From positions 63,436-127,435 of the forward strand of contig NZ_JAIRDQ010000016.1 of NCBI RefSeq assembly GCF_021458635.1: a stretch of DNA of 64,000 nucleotides. Reading direction: 5' to 3'. Both the position numbers and the translations under genes were made by a program. The stretch comes from Bradyrhizobium monzae. GTDB lineage: Bacteria; Pseudomonadota; Alphaproteobacteria; Rhizobiales; Xanthobacteraceae. Positions 49,704 to 58,419 of the stretch are shown one piece after another; within the stretch, counting starts at the first letter, position 1; each line of letters opens with the position of its first letter. The notes under the pieces were generated by a model. It saw only the letters and a program-made list of their open reading frames with translations, searched no databases and was not told the DNA's origin.

Positions 49704-50681
49704 ATGAAATTCGCTTTTCCCATTCTCGTCAGTGCGGCGCTGCTCGCAAATTCCCTTGCCGGCCCCGCTGCGGCTCAAACCGGAGGCAATGCTATTTCCA
49801 CCACCACGATCAGCCTGGGCACCGCGACGCCCGGCGGCGGTTTCCCGCTCTATGGTAACGCCTTCGCAGAGGTGATGAATGCGGCGGATCGCACGCTCAC
49901 CATCGCCCCGCGCAACACCAAGGGCAGCAACGAGAACGTTCCGCTGCTGGAGAAAGGCGAGCTCGATCTCGCATTGGTCGCTGGCGAGCCGGCCTATGAA
50001 GCGTTTGCCGGCATCGCGCGCGCTCCGGTGCGGCTGAAGATCTTGACCGCGATCTATTCCAACCCCGGCATGTTCGTGGTGCGGGCGGACAGTCCCTACA
50101 GGACGATTCACGATCTCGTCGGTCAGCGGGTTGCGTTCGGCGCCAAAGGCTCGGGCCTTCCGATCCTGGCGCGCTATGTGCTCGATGGCCTCGGCCTGAA
50201 GCAGGACGAGGATTTCAAGGCGATCTATCTCGACCGCGCCGGCGACGGCCCCGCGATGGTCGAGGACGGCCGTGTGGCCGCGCTCTGGGGCGCCGGCATC
50301 GGCTGGCCGGGTTTCGCGGCGGTCGCATCGAGCGCGTCAGGCGCCCGCTTCATCGCGCCCACCGCTGAAGAGATCACGCGCATCCGCGCCAAGCACGCTT
50401 TCCTCAAACCCCTGACCGTGCCGGCCGGCGCCTATCCAAAACAGTCCGAGCCGATCGCCTCGCTCGGTTCCTGGAGCTTTGTGCTGACGCGTGAGGATCT
50501 GCCCGACGACATCGCCTATCGTCTCGCCAAGACGCTGCGCGGCGCTGAAGTGACTTTCTGCAAGAAGCTCGCCCAGGCCTGCGAGACCACGGCGGCGAAC
50601 ACGGTCGCCGCCGCGCCGAAGCCGGAGCTGATTCATCCGGGCGTGATGAAGTATTTTCGCGAGATTGGCGTCGTGAAGTGA
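49704..50681 (+). CDS. TAXI family TRAP transporter solute-binding protein
   Basis: A 325-residue periplasmic protein with a signal peptide ending AAAQ near residue 24. The mature part has the TAXI pattern: TTISLGTATPGGGFPLYGNAFAEVMN, then GSNENVPLLEKGELDLALVAGEPAYEAFAG and an internal DLVGQRVAFGAKGSGLP. TAXI proteins work with a fused 4TM-12TM permease that is absent here. It is divergent from the TctC-type gene and ends 27 bp before a convergent gene, with a shared hairpin between them. Confidence 0.87.
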   Translation: MKFAFPILVSAALLANSLAGPAAAQTGGNAISTTTISLGTATPGGGFPLYGNAFAEVMNAADRTLTIAPRNTKGSNENVPLLEKGELDLALVAGEPAYEAFAGIARAPVRLKILTAIYSNPGMFVVRADSPYRTIHDLVGQRVAFGAKGSGLPILARYVLDGLGLKQDEDFKAIYLDRAGDGPAMVEDGRVAALWGAGIGWPGFAAVASSASGARFIAPTAEEITRIRAKHAFLKPLTVPAGAYPKQSEPIASLGSWSFVLTREDLPDDIAYRLAKTLRGAEVTFCKKLAQACETTAANTVAAAPKPELIHPGVMKYFREIGVVK

Positions 50682-50702
50682 CGGTCGCCTGAGCGGCCGT
50701 CA
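50679..50702. terminator. Bidirectional hairpin between convergent genes
   Basis: TGACGGTCGC (50679-50688) pairs with GCGGCCGTCA (50693-50702), nine of ten bases matching, across a 4-base loop. It begins at the TAXI stop codon and precedes the stop of the Liv-type gene. Confidence 0.5.
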
Positions 50703-50707
50703 CGCTC

Positions 50708-51934
50708 TCACTTCTTCAGCATCGGGCACGCCGGGTCCGGCGGCCCGAACGCCTTGTCGCCCGAGATCGTGGCGAGGATCTTGTAATAGTCCCACGGATA
50801 TTTGCTTTCCTCCGGCGTCTTCACCTGCACCAGCCAGAGGTCGTGCACCATCAGATTGTCGTCACGCAAGCGGCCGTTGCGGGCGAAGAAATCCTCGACC
50901 GGCGTCTCGCGCATCTTCGCCGCGACCTTGAGCGGATCGTCGGTGCCGGTCGCCTTGATGGCGTTGAGATAGTGCATCACGCTCGAATAGACGCCGGCCT
51001 GCCACATCGACGGCATCTTGTTCATCTTGGCGAAATAGCGCTTCGACCATTCGCGGGTCTTGTCGTCCATGTCCCAATAGAACGAGGTCGTCAGCAACAG
51101 GCCCTGGGCGGCCTGCAGGCCGAGGCCGTGGATGTCGGTGATCAGTGCGAGAAGCGCTGCCATCTGCTGGCCGCCCTTGAACACGCCGAACTCCGAGCCG
51201 GTCTTGATCTCGTTCATGTTGTTGGGGGGACCTGCCGCGATGCCGATGATCTTGGCCTTGGAGGCCTGCGCCTGTAGCACGAAGGAGGAGAGGTCGGGCG
51301 TCGCCAGCGGCGGCCGCACCGAGCCCAGTACCTTGCCGCCATTGGCGGTGATGACGGTGGAGGCGTCACGTTCGAGTGAGTGGCCGAAGGCGTAGTCGTC
51401 GGTGATGAAGAACCAGCTGTCGCCGCCGCGCTTGACCACCGCATCCGCCGTGCCGACCGCGAGCGCGCGGGTGTCGAACACCCACTGCATTGCGTAAGGC
51501 GAGCAGAACTTGCCGTGGAAGTCCGCGGTGCCGGTGGAGTGGGTGATGAACAGCCGCTTCTTCTCGTTCGCGATGTTCTGTACCGCGAGGCCGACGGCCG
51601 AGACCGGCACGTCGACGATCAGATCGACCTGGTCGACGTCGTACCAGCGCCGCGCGATCGCGCCGCCGATGTCGGCCTTGAGCTGGTGGTCGCCGATCAC
51701 GATGCTGATTGGCTTGCCGAGCACGGTGCCGCCGAAATCGTCGATCGCCATCTGTGCCGCCGTCACCGAACCCTGGCCGGTCGGCGCGGAGGCCGGGCCG
51801 TTCATGTCGGTGAGCACGCCGATCTTGACGATGTCGTCGGACACCTGCGCCGACGCCGCAACCGGCAGCAGCGCCGCCAAGGGCATCGCTAAAAAGGCAG
51901 CCGCGACCGGCAGTCCAAATCTCGCTGGATTCAC
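50708..51934 (-). CDS. ABC transporter substrate-binding protein, Liv/HAAT type, orphan
   Basis: A 408-residue periplasmic binding protein. The signal peptide runs to SAQ near residue 30. The mature protein begins DDIVKIGVLTDMNGPASAPTGQGS and has IVDVPVSAVGLAVQNIANEKKRLFITHSTGTADFHGKFCSPYAMQWV, an aromatic-acid receptor-like variant of the fold. It starts at a GTG at 51934 behind GGGGAGGAC. No permease or ATPase gene is beside it, and it follows no other transport gene on its strand. Confidence 0.85.
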   Translation of the reverse strand: MNPARFGLPVAAAFLAMPLAALLPVAASAQVSDDIVKIGVLTDMNGPASAPTGQGSVTAAQMAIDDFGGTVLGKPISIVIGDHQLKADIGGAIARRWYDVDQVDLIVDVPVSAVGLAVQNIANEKKRLFITHSTGTADFHGKFCSPYAMQWVFDTRALAVGTADAVVKRGGDSWFFITDDYAFGHSLERDASTVITANGGKVLGSVRPPLATPDLSSFVLQAQASKAKIIGIAAGPPNNMNEIKTGSEFGVFKGGQQMAALLALITDIHGLGLQAAQGLLLTTSFYWDMDDKTREWSKRYFAKMNKMPSMWQAGVYSSVMHYLNAIKATGTDDPLKVAAKMRETPVEDFFARNGRLRDDNLMVHDLWLVQVKTPEESKYPWDYYKILATISGDKAFGPPDPACPMLKK

Positions 51935-52038
51935 GCTTGTCCTCCCCTGATCCGGCGCGTTGGCCGAAAGTTGCTTTTGCCGGGTATGGCCCGGCTGAAT
52001 TGGTTTCTTTTGCAACTATTTTGGGGTGGGCGTCAATC

Positions 52039-52932
52039 TCAGGCCGCGAAGCGGATCTGCCCGGCGGGCGAGGGATCGTAGCCCGTCAGCTCCTCGGCGC
52101 GCTGGCGCAGCCGCCGTTCGCTGAGGAACCGGATCAGGGCCTGCATGGCGGGGCGGAAATAGCTGCGCTGCCGCATCGCGAGGTCAAAATTCTCCCAGAC
52201 CAGCGGCACGAAATCGAGACCCGCCGAGCGCGCCGCCGAGCGCGTCGCAACGCCGCAATCGGCCTGTCCGGCGCGGACCACTTCGGCGAGATCGGGCCCG
52301 GTGAGGGCCGGCGTCCCCACCCGGCGCAGATCGCGCATCGAGGCGCCCGCGCGCGTCAGCAGCACGTCGAGCAGCATCTGCGCGCCCGTGCCCTGTTGCC
52401 GCATCGCCATCCGCGAGCCGAGCGCGAGCACGTCGGAGAGACCGCGCAGCCGTTTCGGATTGCCCTGCGGCAGCACGAGACCCTGTTCGCGGCGCACGAA
52501 CGCGACCAGCAGCGCGTCATGCAGGTGGGGCGCGTCCCGCAGCGCCGTCGCGCTGGCGTCAGAGGCGTGATTGCCTTCGGCATCGAGGCTGTGGAAATGC
52601 ACGGCGACTGCCATCACCTCGTCGCGTTGCAGGCGCTCGAGCCCACGCGCACTGCCTTCGGTCATCGATCCGAGGCCAGAGCCGGATTCACGCAGGCTCC
52701 AATCCAGAAGCTCGTCCTGGCTGCCGCCCACGACCGGAGGCGGCTCTGCTGTCAGCATGCCGGCCGGACGCGCCATGCCCGACAGCACCCAGAGATCGAG
52801 CTCGTGACGCGGGAAGAGCCATTTGCCGGTCACCTTGGTGCAGGGGATCGCGCCGTTGGTCACGAGTTCGTAGAGCTTGCGTTCGCCGAGACGGAGATAG
52901 TCCGCGGCTTCACTGGTCGTCAGGAATTCCAT
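52039..52932 (-). CDS. Helix-turn-helix regulator with C-terminal molybdate-binding-like domain
   Basis: A 297-residue regulator. Residues 3-52 are an excisionase/MerR-like winged helix (FLTTSEAADYLRLGERKLYELVTNGAIPCTKVTGKWLFPRHELDLWV). The rest (VVGGSQDELLDW... to DCGVATRSAARSAGLDFVPLVWENFDLAM) is a COG1910 periplasmic-binding-like domain as found in molybdate/tungstate-sensing regulators such as TunR. It is divergent from the TupA-like gene at 53329. The role is regulation of Mo/W uptake and cofactor genes, by domain and context. Confidence 0.8.
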   Translation of the reverse strand: MEFLTTSEAADYLRLGERKLYELVTNGAIPCTKVTGKWLFPRHELDLWVLSGMARPAGMLTAEPPPVVGGSQDELLDWSLRESGSGLGSMTEGSARGLERLQRDEVMAVAVHFHSLDAEGNHASDASATALRDAPHLHDALLVAFVRREQGLVLPQGNPKRLRGLSDVLALGSRMAMRQQGTGAQMLLDVLLTRAGASMRDLRRVGTPALTGPDLAEVVRAGQADCGVATRSAARSAGLDFVPLVWENFDLAMRQRSYFRPAMQALIRFLSERRLRQRAEELTGYDPSPAGQIRFAA

Positions 52933-53328
52933 CCTGCATTCCTATGCAAATTCTTGCTTCTTTTTGACGTTCAACGCAGGCGGAATTCTGCACTTCGATT
53001 TTTGTCCGCGCGAACCATGCCTGATGATCTCGTTGCTTTGCAACACATCCCGACGCGTGTTTAGATTTTGGTTGACGATCTTGCGAGGCTCGAATGGTGC
53101 GGGCCTTGCGGCCGTTGCGCTCGTGATTGCAATCAACGTGCCGGTTGATTGATTGCCGAAATGTCCCGAATGACTCGTCTCAGTGCGGCCGCGGACGCGT
53201 CGCAAACTTGCCTTTCGGTAGCGGGTAAAGCCAAACTCTATCTCCTGTTGCCGTCGCGACGGGCAAGGCCGTCACGAGTGCGGCGCAATCGACCATCATG
53301 ATCGCCTCGTATCCAATGGGAACCCGTC
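52933..53328. other. 396-bp divergent intergenic region of the Mo/W regulator and TupA-like gene
   Basis: This gap should carry both promoters and the regulator's operator. A -35-like TTGACG lies at 53073-53078. I did not find a clear ModE-type palindrome. A 62-codon open frame at 52964-53152 starts at TTG without a ribosome site and is not supported. Confidence 0.4.
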
Positions 53329-54162
53329 ATGGCCGTTCGCCGACTGACAGTTGCATTTGCGCTTCTCTGCGGCCTCGCCGGGGGCATCCCGGCCTCGTCG
53401 TCCGAGGAGCGCGCGATTGTCCTGGCCTCGACGACATCGACGCAGGATTCCGGCCTGCTTGACTATCTGCTGCCGATTGTCCGCGACAAGACCGGCATCG
53501 AGGTGACGGTGATCGCACGCCGCAGCGACGAGGTGCTCGACGGGGCACGGAGAGGCGAGGCTGACGTCGTGTTGATGCATGCCCGGCCGCAGGAGGAGAA
53601 ATTCGTCGCCGACGGCTTTGCCACGAAGCGTTACGACGTGATGTACAACGATTTCGTGCTGATCGGGCCGAAGAGCGATCCCGTCGGTGTGAAGGGCAAG
53701 GACATCGCGACGGCGCTAAAGGCGATCGAGGCCAAGGGTGCGCCGTTCATAACACGTGGCGATCGTTCCGGCACCCACGCGGCGGAGCTTGCACTCTGGA
53801 TCGTCGCCGGCATCGACATCGCCAGCACCAAGGGTGCCTGGTATCGCGAGAGCGGGCAAGGCATGACCGCTGCCCTCGACGCCGCGCGCAAGGCCAACGC
53901 CTATGTGCTCGCCGACCGCGCCAGCTGGATCGCCTTCAAGGAACGCGGCGATCTCGACATCATCGTCGAGGGCGACAAGCGGTTGCTCAACCAATACGGT
54001 GTCATGCTGGTGAACCCGGATAAGCATCCGAACGTCAGGAAGGAACTGGGCCAGATCTTCATCGACTGGTTGATCTCGCCGGAAGGGCAGGCGGCGATCG
54101 CCGGCTACAAGGTCGACGGGCAACAGGTGTTCTTCCCGAACGCGGACAAGCCGGGCGGCTGA
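53329..54162 (+). CDS. tupA: TupA-like tungstate/molybdate ABC substrate-binding protein
   Basis: A 277-residue periplasmic binding protein with a signal peptide to about residue 25. The mature protein has the TupA motif IVLASTTSTQDSGLLDYLLP, which binds the oxyanion through the TTS residues, and further ITRGDRSGTHAAELALW. TupA binds tungstate with much greater affinity than molybdate in characterised cases. No TupB/TupC (permease/ATPase) gene follows: the next genes are MoeA-like. It may use the ATPase/permease of another locus. GGGAACCCGTC precedes the start. Confidence 0.87.
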   Translation: MAVRRLTVAFALLCGLAGGIPASSSEERAIVLASTTSTQDSGLLDYLLPIVRDKTGIEVTVIARRSDEVLDGARRGEADVVLMHARPQEEKFVADGFATKRYDVMYNDFVLIGPKSDPVGVKGKDIATALKAIEAKGAPFITRGDRSGTHAAELALWIVAGIDIASTKGAWYRESGQGMTAALDAARKANAYVLADRASWIAFKERGDLDIIVEGDKRLLNQYGVMLVNPDKHPNVRKELGQIFIDWLISPEGQAAIAGYKVDGQQVFFPNADKPGG

Positions 54163-54196
54163 TTGGTCGAGGCACGAGCGGTTGCCAAACCGCGCG

Positions 54197-55324
54197 ATGC
54201 GTGATCCATCACGAGGCATGACCCAGCGCCTGCCGCCCTCGCTGACGCCGCTCGACACCGCACTCGCCGTGCTGCTGCGTGGCGTCGGTCCGGTGGCGCC
54301 GGTCGAATTGCCGCTGACCGAAGCGGTCGGCTGTGTCGCCGCGGGGATGCCGTTGCTATCAGCCTATCCGCCGCGCGACATTGCCGCCGTAGACGGCTGG
54401 GCGTTGCGCGCCAACGATCTCGTCGGTGCGTCCTCCTATTCGCCGTTGCCTCTGACCGAGCTTCCAGTGTGGGTCGATGCCGGCGATGCGATGCCGATCG
54501 GATGCGACTGCGTGCTCGATGCCAGCGATGTCGAGGTGTCGGGCCCGCTCGCCCAGGCTCTGGCCGAGGGCATTCCAGGGCAGGGCGTCGGGCGTGCCGG
54601 TGGCGACACCGCAGACCGCTCGCCCGCGGCCGTGGCGGGACATCCCATCGATGCAACGACCCTGTTGCTCGCGCGTGTTGCCGATGTCGAAAGGCTGAGC
54701 GTCAGGCGTCCGCGGCTGCGCATCGTCAACGTGCCGGGCGCAACCGCGACGATGCAGATGATCACCGACCTCGCGCGCGCGGCGCGATTGGATGTGATCG
54801 CGCATGAAGCCGGCTCACGCGATGCGACGTCGATCGCGGAGGCGCTCGATGGCTCAGCCTGCGATCTGCTGCTGACGATTGGCGGCAGCGGCGCGGGTCG
54901 CGCGGATGCTGCGGTGACGGCGCTGGCTCGGCGCGGGGCGGAGTTCGCCCATGGTCTTGCGCTCCAGCCCGGACGCACCGCAGCCGCTGGGCGGCTGGGA
55001 AAAGTTCCCGTCCTTGCCCTGCCAGGGGCGCCCGGCTCGGCGCTTGCGGTCTGGTTCGCGCTGGTGCTTCCGCTCGTCGACAAAATGGCGGCGCGGCAGC
55101 CGCGCCGCCAAGTGACTCTGCCGCTTGCGCGCAAGATCGCTTCCAGCGTCGGCATTGCCGAGATCGCTCTGCTGGCCGAGGAACATAAGACGTGGATGCC
55201 GCTTGCAGTCGGTGAATGGCCGCTCCACGCCATTGCTGGAGCGCATGCATGGCTGCTCATTCCCGCCAGCCATGAGGGATTTGCGGCGGGCGAGCCGGTC
55301 GATGCTTATTTGATGCGGGAATGA
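54197..55324 (+). CDS. MoeA-like molybdopterin-binding protein, divergent
   Basis: A 375-residue protein with the MoeA domain order: LDTALAVLLRGVGPVAPVELPLTEAVGCVAAGMPLLSAYPPRDIAAVDGWALRAND matches domain I with the DGxAxR motif. The MoCF-like domain is present but degenerate (LTIGGSGAGRAD for TGGVSxGxxD) and VLALPGAPGSALAVWFALV replaces LPGNPVAS. It probably binds molybdopterin or AMP-molybdopterin, but insertase activity is doubtful. It starts 34 bp after tupA and ends one base before the next gene. Confidence 0.8.
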   Translation: MRDPSRGMTQRLPPSLTPLDTALAVLLRGVGPVAPVELPLTEAVGCVAAGMPLLSAYPPRDIAAVDGWALRANDLVGASSYSPLPLTELPVWVDAGDAMPIGCDCVLDASDVEVSGPLAQALAEGIPGQGVGRAGGDTADRSPAAVAGHPIDATTLLLARVADVERLSVRRPRLRIVNVPGATATMQMITDLARAARLDVIAHEAGSRDATSIAEALDGSACDLLLTIGGSGAGRADAAVTALARRGAEFAHGLALQPGRTAAAGRLGKVPVLALPGAPGSALAVWFALVLPLVDKMAARQPRRQVTLPLARKIASSVGIAEIALLAEEHKTWMPLAVGEWPLHAIAGAHAWLLIPASHEGFAAGEPVDAYLMRE

Positions 55325-55325
55325 T

Positions 55326-57287
55326 ATGGGTTCCGGCATGACGATGATCCCAAAAGCGCCGGGCCGCAGCGCGCTCGAACAGGAGCAATTCCTCAAGATC
55401 CTCTCGCGTGAGGAGGCGTTGAGACGCTTCGAGGCGGCTCTGTTTCCGCGCGCGATCCCCAGCGAGCAGCGCGGGCTTGGCGATGCACTCGGCACTGCGC
55501 TCGCCGAGGACATCACCGCACCGATCGACGTGCCGCCCTTCGACCGCTCCAATGTTGATGGTTTTGCCGTGCGCTCGGCGAATGTTTCCGCGGCCGGTGA
55601 AGGCGCACCCGTGCGACTCGCGCTGAACGGCGAGACAATTCACTGCGGCACCGTGCCCAAGCTGCAGGTCGCAGTGGGGACCGCAACGCCAATCGCCACG
55701 GGCGGCCCGTTGCCGCGGGGCGCAGATGCAGTGGTCATGGTCGAGCATACCCAGCCGACGGGCGTGGATGAGATCGAGGTTCGTCGCGCCGTCTCGCCGG
55801 GGCAGTTCGTGTCCTATGCCGGATCCGACATCGCGCGCGGCGAGGCGCTGCTGCGTGCCGGCACGATCATAGGCTCGCGTGAGATCGGCATGCTGGCGGC
55901 CTGTGGCATCGCCGAGGTGAAAGTTGCGCGGAAGCCGCGCGTCGCGGTGATCTCCACCGGCGATGAACTGGTGCAGCCCGGCGAGGCGCTTGCGCCTGCT
56001 GCGATCTACGACACCAATGGCGCCATCGTCGCGGCCGCGATCGACGAGAACGGCGGCGATGCAGTCTTGCTTGGCGCCATTCCCGACGACGAAGCCAGGC
56101 TCGAAGCTGCCATGCGCCAGGCGCTGGCGGATGCCGACATGCTGGTGCTCTCCGGCGGTACGTCCAAGGGGGCGGGCGATCTATCCCATCGCATCATCGG
56201 CCGGCTTGGCCAGCCCGGCATCATTGCGCATGGCGTAGCGCTCAAGCCGGGCAAGCCGCTGTGTCTGGCTGTGTGCGACGGGAAGCCGGTTGTGATCCTG
56301 CCGGGCTTTCCGACCTCCGCGATGTTCACCTTCCACGACATGATCGTGCCGGTGCTGCGCAAGATGGCCGGCCTGCCGCCGCGCTCCGATGCCAAGGTGA
56401 GCGCCATCGTGCCGGTGCGCATTGTTTCCGAGCTCGGCCGCACCGAATTCGTCATGGTCTCGCTGGTCGAGGGCAAGGACGGCCTGATCGCCTATCCCTC
56501 CGGCAAGGGCTCTGGTGCGATCACGTCCTTCGCGCAAGCCGGCGGCTTCTTGCGCATCGACGCGCTCGCCGACCAGATGCCGGCGGGGACCGAAGCAGAG
56601 GTCACTCTGTTTACGCCGCATGTGCGGGTGCCTGATCTCGTCATCGTCGGCAGCCATTGCACCGGCCTCGATCTCGTCACCGCACCGCTCGCGCGTGCCG
56701 GCCTCACCGTGCGCTCGATTGCCGTGGGCAGCCTCGGCGGACTTGCGGCAGCGAAGCGCGGCGAATGCGATCTCGCGCCGATCCATCTGTTCGACGACAA
56801 GAGTGAGACCTACAACACGCCGTATCTCGCTGAAGGGCTCGAGCTCGTTCCGGGCTGGCGGCGGATGCAGGGCATCGTGTTCCGCAAGGGTGACACGCGT
56901 TTTGAGGGGCTCGGCGCGAAGGAGGCCGTTGCGGCTGCGCCCGCCGACCCCACCTGCATCATGGTCAACCGCAACCAGGGCGCCGGGACGCGCATCCTGA
57001 TCGACCGGCTGCTCGGTGGCACCCGTCCGGACGGCTATTGGAACCAGCCGCGCTCGCACAATGCGGTCGCCGCAGCCGTCGCGCAGCATCGCGCCGATTG
57101 GGGCATGACCATTGCGCCGGTCGCCCATGCGGTCGGCCTCGGTTTCATTCCGCTCGCGGAAGAACATTATGACTTTGCTTTGGTGACGGCGCGCAAGCAG
57201 CGGCCTGCAGTGCAGGCCTTTCTCGAAGCACTCGGCTCGGACGAGGCCAGAGCGGCACTGGAGCAAGCCGGCTTCCGGCCTGCGTAG
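55326..57287 (+). CDS. MoeA fused to COG1910 periplasmic-binding-like domain
   Basis: A 653-residue cytoplasmic protein. Residues about 25-430 are a full MoeA (molybdate/tungstate insertase): RSNVDGFAVR, VISTGDELVQPGE, LSGGTSKGAGD and ILPGFPTSAMFTFHDMI. Residues about 435-650 form the COG1910 domain also seen in the regulator at 52039: VPDLVIVGSHCTGLDLV, MVNRNQGAGTRILID and HAVGLGFIPLAEEHYDFAL. MoeA inserts Mo or W into molybdopterin; the fused domain may sense or deliver the oxyanion. It is translationally coupled to the gene before (1-bp gap). Confidence 0.88.
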   Translation: MGSGMTMIPKAPGRSALEQEQFLKILSREEALRRFEAALFPRAIPSEQRGLGDALGTALAEDITAPIDVPPFDRSNVDGFAVRSANVSAAGEGAPVRLALNGETIHCGTVPKLQVAVGTATPIATGGPLPRGADAVVMVEHTQPTGVDEIEVRRAVSPGQFVSYAGSDIARGEALLRAGTIIGSREIGMLAACGIAEVKVARKPRVAVISTGDELVQPGEALAPAAIYDTNGAIVAAAIDENGGDAVLLGAIPDDEARLEAAMRQALADADMLVLSGGTSKGAGDLSHRIIGRLGQPGIIAHGVALKPGKPLCLAVCDGKPVVILPGFPTSAMFTFHDMIVPVLRKMAGLPPRSDAKVSAIVPVRIVSELGRTEFVMVSLVEGKDGLIAYPSGKGSGAITSFAQAGGFLRIDALADQMPAGTEAEVTLFTPHVRVPDLVIVGSHCTGLDLVTAPLARAGLTVRSIAVGSLGGLAAAKRGECDLAPIHLFDDKSETYNTPYLAEGLELVPGWRRMQGIVFRKGDTRFEGLGAKEAVAAAPADPTCIMVNRNQGAGTRILIDRLLGGTRPDGYWNQPRSHNAVAAAVAQHRADWGMTIAPVAHAVGLGFIPLAEEHYDFALVTARKQRPAVQAFLEALGSDEARAALEQAGFRPA

Positions 57288-57300
57288 ACGACAAGCGAAG

Positions 57301-57414
57301 GTGCGGACCACGCGGGTGCAGGAGACCTCGCGTGCCAATATCTGGCTGAAGGAACGCACCGATACGAGTTGGGTCTACGGCTACGACGCCTGGTCGGTGC
57401 CGTTGGCGGCCTGA
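57301..57414 (+). other. Unassigned 37-codon frame, possible gene-end remnant
   Basis: GTG at 57301 to TGA at 57414 encodes RTTRVQETSRANIWLKERTD and then TSWVYGYDAWSVPLAA. The frame is open upstream into the MoeA gene, so this looks like the C-terminal end of some protein rather than a gene. I do not recognise it. No ribosome site is present. Confidence 0.25.
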
Positions 57415-57465
57415 GCCGATGAACGCCCACGGCAGTCGCTGCGACTAACGGTCGTGAGCAATCCC

Positions 57466-57765
57466 ATGACCGCGTTAACCTCCCGCAATTTTCGCAAGAT
57501 CGCCGCCCTCGTGGCAGCCGCTGGCACGCTGTTCTGGCTCTACACATTCTATGCGATCGCCCATGTCCCGCAGGGCGATGGCACCGGCTTTCAATGGCTC
57601 GCGGTGTTTCCGCTCGGCATGATCTTTGGGCTGTTCTTCCTGCCGGCCTGGCTGCTGGTCGCCATCAATCGTCTGCCGCGGTTCACCACCCTGGTCGGCC
57701 TTGCCGGCCTGATCGCCTTCGCGATCATCTGGGCGCAGCTTCTCAACGAGTTTCCAAAATCGTAA
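57466..57765 (+). CDS. Small hypothetical membrane protein
   Basis: A 99-residue protein with three hydrophobic helices: IAALVAAAGTLFWLYTFYAIA, WLAVFPLGMIFGLFFLPAWLLVAI and TLVGLAGLIAFAIIWAQLL. It has no recognised family. A GTG at 57454 is an in-frame alternative start. It is convergent with mobA. It separates the two halves of the Mo/FDH cluster and may be unrelated to it. Confidence 0.6.
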   Translation: MTALTSRNFRKIAALVAAAGTLFWLYTFYAIAHVPQGDGTGFQWLAVFPLGMIFGLFFLPAWLLVAINRLPRFTTLVGLAGLIAFAIIWAQLLNEFPKS

Positions 57766-57771
57766 GGCGTC

Positions 57772-58419
57772 TCAGGCCGCGTCATCCAGTGCCGCAAGGC
57801 GCTCGGCCTCGGCAATGTCGTCGACCGTGTTGGCATTGAAGAACGGATCGAGCGGCTCGGCCGGCCACGTCACGGTCGCCAGCTTGTAGCGCGCGGTCCA
57901 GCGGTCGATCTTGCGGAGATCCTCGACGACCAGCGCGTGACGCAACTCGTTGCGCAAGGCGACACGCCAGAGGCCGATCACCGGATGCGACTGGTTGCCG
58001 GATGCGGCGACCGCAAGCTGCGCGTTCTCCCGGGCCCGCGCCTCATGCAGCCGTGCGACGAGGTCGCGTGGCAGGAACGGGCAGTCTCCGGCGGCGCTGA
58101 GCACCCATTCGACCTCTGGCCGGTTCGCCGCGGTCCAGTCGAGCGCGGCCAGGATGCCGGCGAGCGGGCCGGGGAAGCCGGGCACGTCATCGGCAATGAC
58201 CTGCAAGCCGAACGCGGCGAACCGCGCCGGATCGCCATTCGCATTGAGGATCAATGCGTCGCACTGGGACTTCATGCGCGCGATCACGCGTTCCAGGATG
58301 GTGCGGCCGCCGATGGTCCGCATCGGCTTGTCGCCGCCGCCCATGCGGCGTGCAAGGCCGCCCGCGAGCAGCACGCCAAGAGTTGATGGAATGCTCGTTG
58401 CCGGAGTACTAGTCGTCAC
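57772..58419 (-). CDS. mobA: Molybdenum cofactor guanylyltransferase
   Basis: A 215-residue MobA. It attaches GMP to molybdopterin to form the guanine dinucleotide cofactor used by DMSO-reductase-family enzymes such as formate dehydrogenase. The nucleotide-binding loop is LGVLLAGGLARRMGGGDKPM and the catalytic region VEWVLSAAGDCPFLPRDLV. It starts at a GTG at 58419 and overlaps the fdhD stop by 11 bp, so the two are coupled on one transcript. Confidence 0.92.
   Translation of the reverse strand: MTTSTPATSIPSTLGVLLAGGLARRMGGGDKPMRTIGGRTILERVIARMKSQCDALILNANGDPARFAAFGLQVIADDVPGFPGPLAGILAALDWTAANRPEVEWVLSAAGDCPFLPRDLVARLHEARARENAQLAVAASGNQSHPVIGLWRVALRNELRHALVVEDLRKIDRWTARYKLATVTWPAEPLDPFFNANTVDDIAEAERLAALDDAA

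Noticed and set aside
52964..53152. 62-codon plus-strand frame in the TupA/regulator gap
   Set aside because: TTG start, no ribosome site and no recognised family.
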